DNA of 16,424 nucleotides from contig JAJSAA010000263.1 in the NCBI GenBank assembly GCA_024274995.1, forward strand, positions 1-16,424, in the 5' to 3' direction. Below the pieces are notes generated by a model, which saw only the letters and a list, made by a program, of their open reading frames with translations, was not told where the DNA came from and searched no databases. Made by a program: the position numbers and the translations under genes. This document shows positions 14,379 to 16,424 of this stretch, one piece after another. Position 1 is the first letter of the stretch. Each line of letters starts with the position of its first letter. This stretch comes from Deltaproteobacteria bacterium. Lineage in GTDB: Bacteria; Desulfobacterota; Desulfobulbia; Desulfobulbales; VMSU01.

Positions 14379-15554
14379 ATGAACAAACACAAGATAAATA
14401 AGACCTATGCCGAGATAAACGCCCGCATCAAGGCTGGTGAGGCCGTGGTGGTCACCGCCGAGGAGATGACCAGGATTGTGCGGCGCGAGGGCCGAGTCAA
14501 GGCGGCGGCCAGGGTCGATGTGGTTACCACTGGCACCTTCTCGCCCATGTGCTCATCAGGTATGTTTTTCAACTTCGGTCAGACGACGCCCACCATTAAG
14601 GCCGCCGAGGTCTGGCTTAACAATGTTTCCTCCTACGCCGGACTGGCGGCGGTTGACGCCTATATCGGCGCCACCGAGCCCTGCGCCGACGATCCTTTGA
14701 ACAAGGTCTATCCCGGCAGTTTCCGTTATGGGGGCGGCCATGTTATTGAGGATCTGCTCAATGGTAAAAAGGTTTTTCTGAAGGCCACCGCCTATGGTAC
14801 AGACTGCTACCCGAATCATCTGTTGGAGAAGGAAATAACCCTGGATGATCTAAGCTCGGCCCTGCTTTGCAACCCCCGCAATTGTTATCAGAACTATAAT
14901 TGCGCCATTAATCTCTCCGACAAGACCATTCATACCTATATGGGAACCATCAAATCCCAGGGGCGAAGTGCCAATTATTGCAGTGCCGGAGAATTAAGTC
15001 CCCTGTTAAATGATCCGCTCTACAAGACTATCGGTCTGGGAACAAGGATATTTCTCGGCGGCGGGGTTGGCTATGTAACCTGGCAGGGTACTCAGCATAA
15101 TCCCAAAGCGCCGCGGGCCAAAAACGGCAGCCCCCTAACTCCGGCCGGCACCCTCATGGTGCAGGGTGATTTAAAGCAGATGGAGCCCGGCTGGCTCAAG
15201 GGCGTGAGTATCCAGGGCTACGGTTGTTCCATGGCCGTGGGGCTGGGGATTCCCATTCCTATACTCAATGAAGAGATGGCAGGTTATACCGGAGTGTCAG
15301 ACGCTGAGCTCTTTACGCAGGTAATTGATTACGCCTATGACTATTCCAACCGTATAAGCCGTAATTACGGCGAGGTCAGTTATGCCGAGCTTAAAAGCGG
15401 CAGTATAGAGGTCAACGGCCGTCAGGTACCCACTGCGCCCCTGTCCAGCGTGGTCAAGGCCAGAGAGATTGCCGAAATCTTAAAGGAATGGATTATGAAA
15501 GGCGAATTTCCCCTCCAGGAACCAGTGCAATTGCTGCCCGACGGCCAGGAATAG
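14379..15554 (+). CDS. Homocysteine biosynthesis protein, HcyBio/DUF39 family
   Basis: The family (MA1821 of Methanosarcina and homologues in sulfate reducers) takes part in making homocysteine from aspartate semialdehyde with inorganic sulfur, bypassing O-acylhomoserine. The 391-residue protein shows the family's glycine- and cysteine-rich blocks: FSPMCSSGMFFNFG (54-67), TEPCADDP (99-106) and TDCYPN (141-146). Further on are LCNPRNCYQNYNC and the LGTRIFLGGGVGYV loop. C58 and C143 are the best candidates for the two conserved functional cysteines. Unlike MA1821 it ends without CBS domains. The usual redox partner (NIL domain plus ferredoxin) is not in the window. ATG 14379 has only a weak upstream purine stretch (GAGAGAATA). 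LarE starts immediately after its stop, indicating cotranscription. Confidence 0.88.
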   Translation: MNKHKINKTYAEINARIKAGEAVVVTAEEMTRIVRREGRVKAAARVDVVTTGTFSPMCSSGMFFNFGQTTPTIKAAEVWLNNVSSYAGLAAVDAYIGATEPCADDPLNKVYPGSFRYGGGHVIEDLLNGKKVFLKATAYGTDCYPNHLLEKEITLDDLSSALLCNPRNCYQNYNCAINLSDKTIHTYMGTIKSQGRSANYCSAGELSPLLNDPLYKTIGLGTRIFLGGGVGYVTWQGTQHNPKAPRAKNGSPLTPAGTLMVQGDLKQMEPGWLKGVSIQGYGCSMAVGLGIPIPILNEEMAGYTGVSDAELFTQVIDYAYDYSNRISRNYGEVSYAELKSGSIEVNGRQVPTAPLSSVVKAREIAEILKEWIMKGEFPLQEPVQLLPDGQE

Positions 15555-16340
15555 GTGGCAGGCAGGAAGTACAATGCCCTCAAGGAAATTCTATGTTCCC
15601 TGAGGCAGGTGACGGTGGCCTTCTCCGGCGGGGTTGACAGCTCCTTTCTGCTGTGGACTGCCCATGAGGTCTTAGGCCAGGATAAGGTCAGCGCCATTTT
15701 TGCTGATTCCATTGTCCAGCCGCCGGGAGAGGGCCGGCGAGCAGTAGAAACAGCAGAATTCATCGGCATCAATCTAAATATTATCAAGTTCGATATCCTG
15801 GCCCTTGCCAAGTTCAGAGCCAATGGCGCGGAACGCTGCTATTTTTGTAAGCGCCATATATTCTCCTCTTTTTTAGAAATCCTTAAGCCAGATACGATAC
15901 TCCTTGACGGCACCAATCTTGATGACAGCCACCAAAACAGGCCCGGCGCCCGGGCCTGTCGGGAATTGGGGGTAAGAAGCCCCCTCCTGGAGGCAGAAAT
16001 GACCAAGAAAGAGATTCGCCGCCTGAGCCGTGAGCGGGGACTGGCAACCTGGAACAGGCCCTCTGCCTCCTGCCTCGCCACCAGAATCGTCTCTGGTCGG
16101 CCCATCATTGCCGAGGAGCTAACCAGAGTCGCTAAGGCCGAGGATTTCCTCCATAAAATGGGGTTGCAGGGCTGCCGCCTGCGCCTAAGGGGCACTACCG
16201 CCACAATTGAACTTGCCGCCGGCGATATTGACCGTCTGCTGAAAGATAATTGCTGGCGGCAGGCGGCAGACTTCTGTTATTCCCTGGGGTTTAAAAAAGT
16301 TTTGCTTGACCTTTGCGAGAGAGAAGGTATTTTGTCTTAA
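15555..16340 (+). CDS. larE: LarE-family ATP-dependent sulfur transferase, three-cysteine type
   Basis: A PP-loop ATPase of 261 residues with SGGVDSS (24-30). LarE adenylates a carboxylate and inserts sulfur during synthesis of the nickel-pincer cofactor. In Lactobacillus plantarum the sulfur comes from one sacrificial cysteine (Cys176). Here C173 in SASCLATR corresponds to it. In addition RCYFCK supplies C95 and C98, where the L. plantarum enzyme has Tyr and Ala. Three such cysteines mark the [4Fe-4S]-type LarE, which uses a cluster-bound sulfide and can turn over. The GTG at 15555 directly abuts the HcyBio stop, with AGGA four bases upstream. No larA, larB or larC is visible, so a role outside lactate racemase, perhaps with HcyBio, is possible but unproven. 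Confidence 0.85.
   Translation: MAGRKYNALKEILCSLRQVTVAFSGGVDSSFLLWTAHEVLGQDKVSAIFADSIVQPPGEGRRAVETAEFIGINLNIIKFDILALAKFRANGAERCYFCKRHIFSSFLEILKPDTILLDGTNLDDSHQNRPGARACRELGVRSPLLEAEMTKKEIRRLSRERGLATWNRPSASCLATRIVSGRPIIAEELTRVAKAEDFLHKMGLQGCRLRLRGTTATIELAAGDIDRLLKDNCWRQAADFCYSLGFKKVLLDLCEREGILS
16306..16333 (+). promoter_or_regulatory. Promoter-like sequence for the tRNA-Pro gene
   Basis: TTGACC (16306-16311, 5 of 6), a 16-base spacer, and TATTTT (16328-16333, 4 of 6), inside the last codons of larE. Transcription would begin near 16340, about 24 bases before the tRNA. Confidence 0.4.
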
Positions 16341-16363
16341 ATTTTACGGAATTAAATTGGGGT

Positions 16364-16424
16364 CGGGATGTGGCTCAGCCTGGTAGAGCACTTGCTTCGG
16401 GAGTAAGGGGTCGGAGGTTCAAAT
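16364..16424 (+). tRNA. tRNA-Pro (anticodon CGG), cut by the window end
   Basis: The 5' acceptor strand CGGGATG (16364-16370), D arm (GCTC/GAGC), anticodon stem CTTGC/GTAAG (16391-16395 with 16403-16407), and the start of the T arm (GGAGG, TTCAAAT) are all present. The anticodon loop TTCGGGA gives CGG at 16398-16400, reading proline codon CCG. The gene runs off the window before the 3' T stem and acceptor strand, so this is a truncation of the data and not of the gene. Proline tRNAs beginning with C1 are usual in bacteria. Confidence 0.93.

Overview
This 16.4 kb window looks like chromosome from an anaerobic Desulfobacterota (deltaproteobacterial) relative, perhaps near the Desulfobulbales. 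The evidence is indirect. It carries a DUF39/HcyBio homocysteine-biosynthesis enzyme (typical of sulfate reducers and methanogens), a LarE-family sulfur transferase with extra cysteines, a non-discriminating-type AspRS, and many large sensor kinases; base composition is moderate. No mobile element, phage gene or CRISPR array is visible.

Layout. (1) 183-1769, plus strand: a metal-sensing ArsR/SmtB repressor and an SO_0444-type Cu/Zn efflux permease, probably one operon under an operator that overlaps the -10 box. (2) 1770-2050: an intergenic stretch dominated by a long inverted repeat (1917-2042), whose module recurs at 14308-14355. (3) rdgB (minus), a 43-residue membrane protein (plus) and birA (minus), which are housekeeping or unknown genes. 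(4) hisS-aspS (plus), two tRNA synthetases behind a good sigma70-like promoter. (5) 7106-7439: non-coding apart from an open, startless frame that may be a gene remnant. (6) 7440-12138, minus strand: a translationally coupled three-gene signalling cluster made of a periplasmic-solute-sensing histidine kinase, a stand-alone receiver, and a receiver-PAS-kinase-receiver hybrid. No DNA-binding output domain is present. (7) pheA (minus), separated from the kinase cluster by its own terminator and a possible new promoter. (8) 13704-16340, plus strand: a CBS-CBS-ACT regulator, DUF39/HcyBio and LarE, followed by a truncated tRNA-Pro(CGG).

Working together. The first operon is a self-regulated thiophilic-metal resistance unit. 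The kinase cluster reads as a branched or multistep phosphorelay that starts from an amino-acid-like ligand in the periplasm. The last block looks like a sulfur-assimilation unit: HcyBio makes homocysteine from aspartate semialdehyde, LarE is a possible sulfur-handling partner, and a separate CBS/ACT protein could supply the allosteric control that some HcyBio proteins carry as a fused CBS tail.

The two most interesting observations are (a) the structured repeat, where all seven non-Watson-Crick but wobble-capable positions are G-U compatible only in a plus-strand RNA, and (b) the CBS-ACT/HcyBio/LarE gene block.
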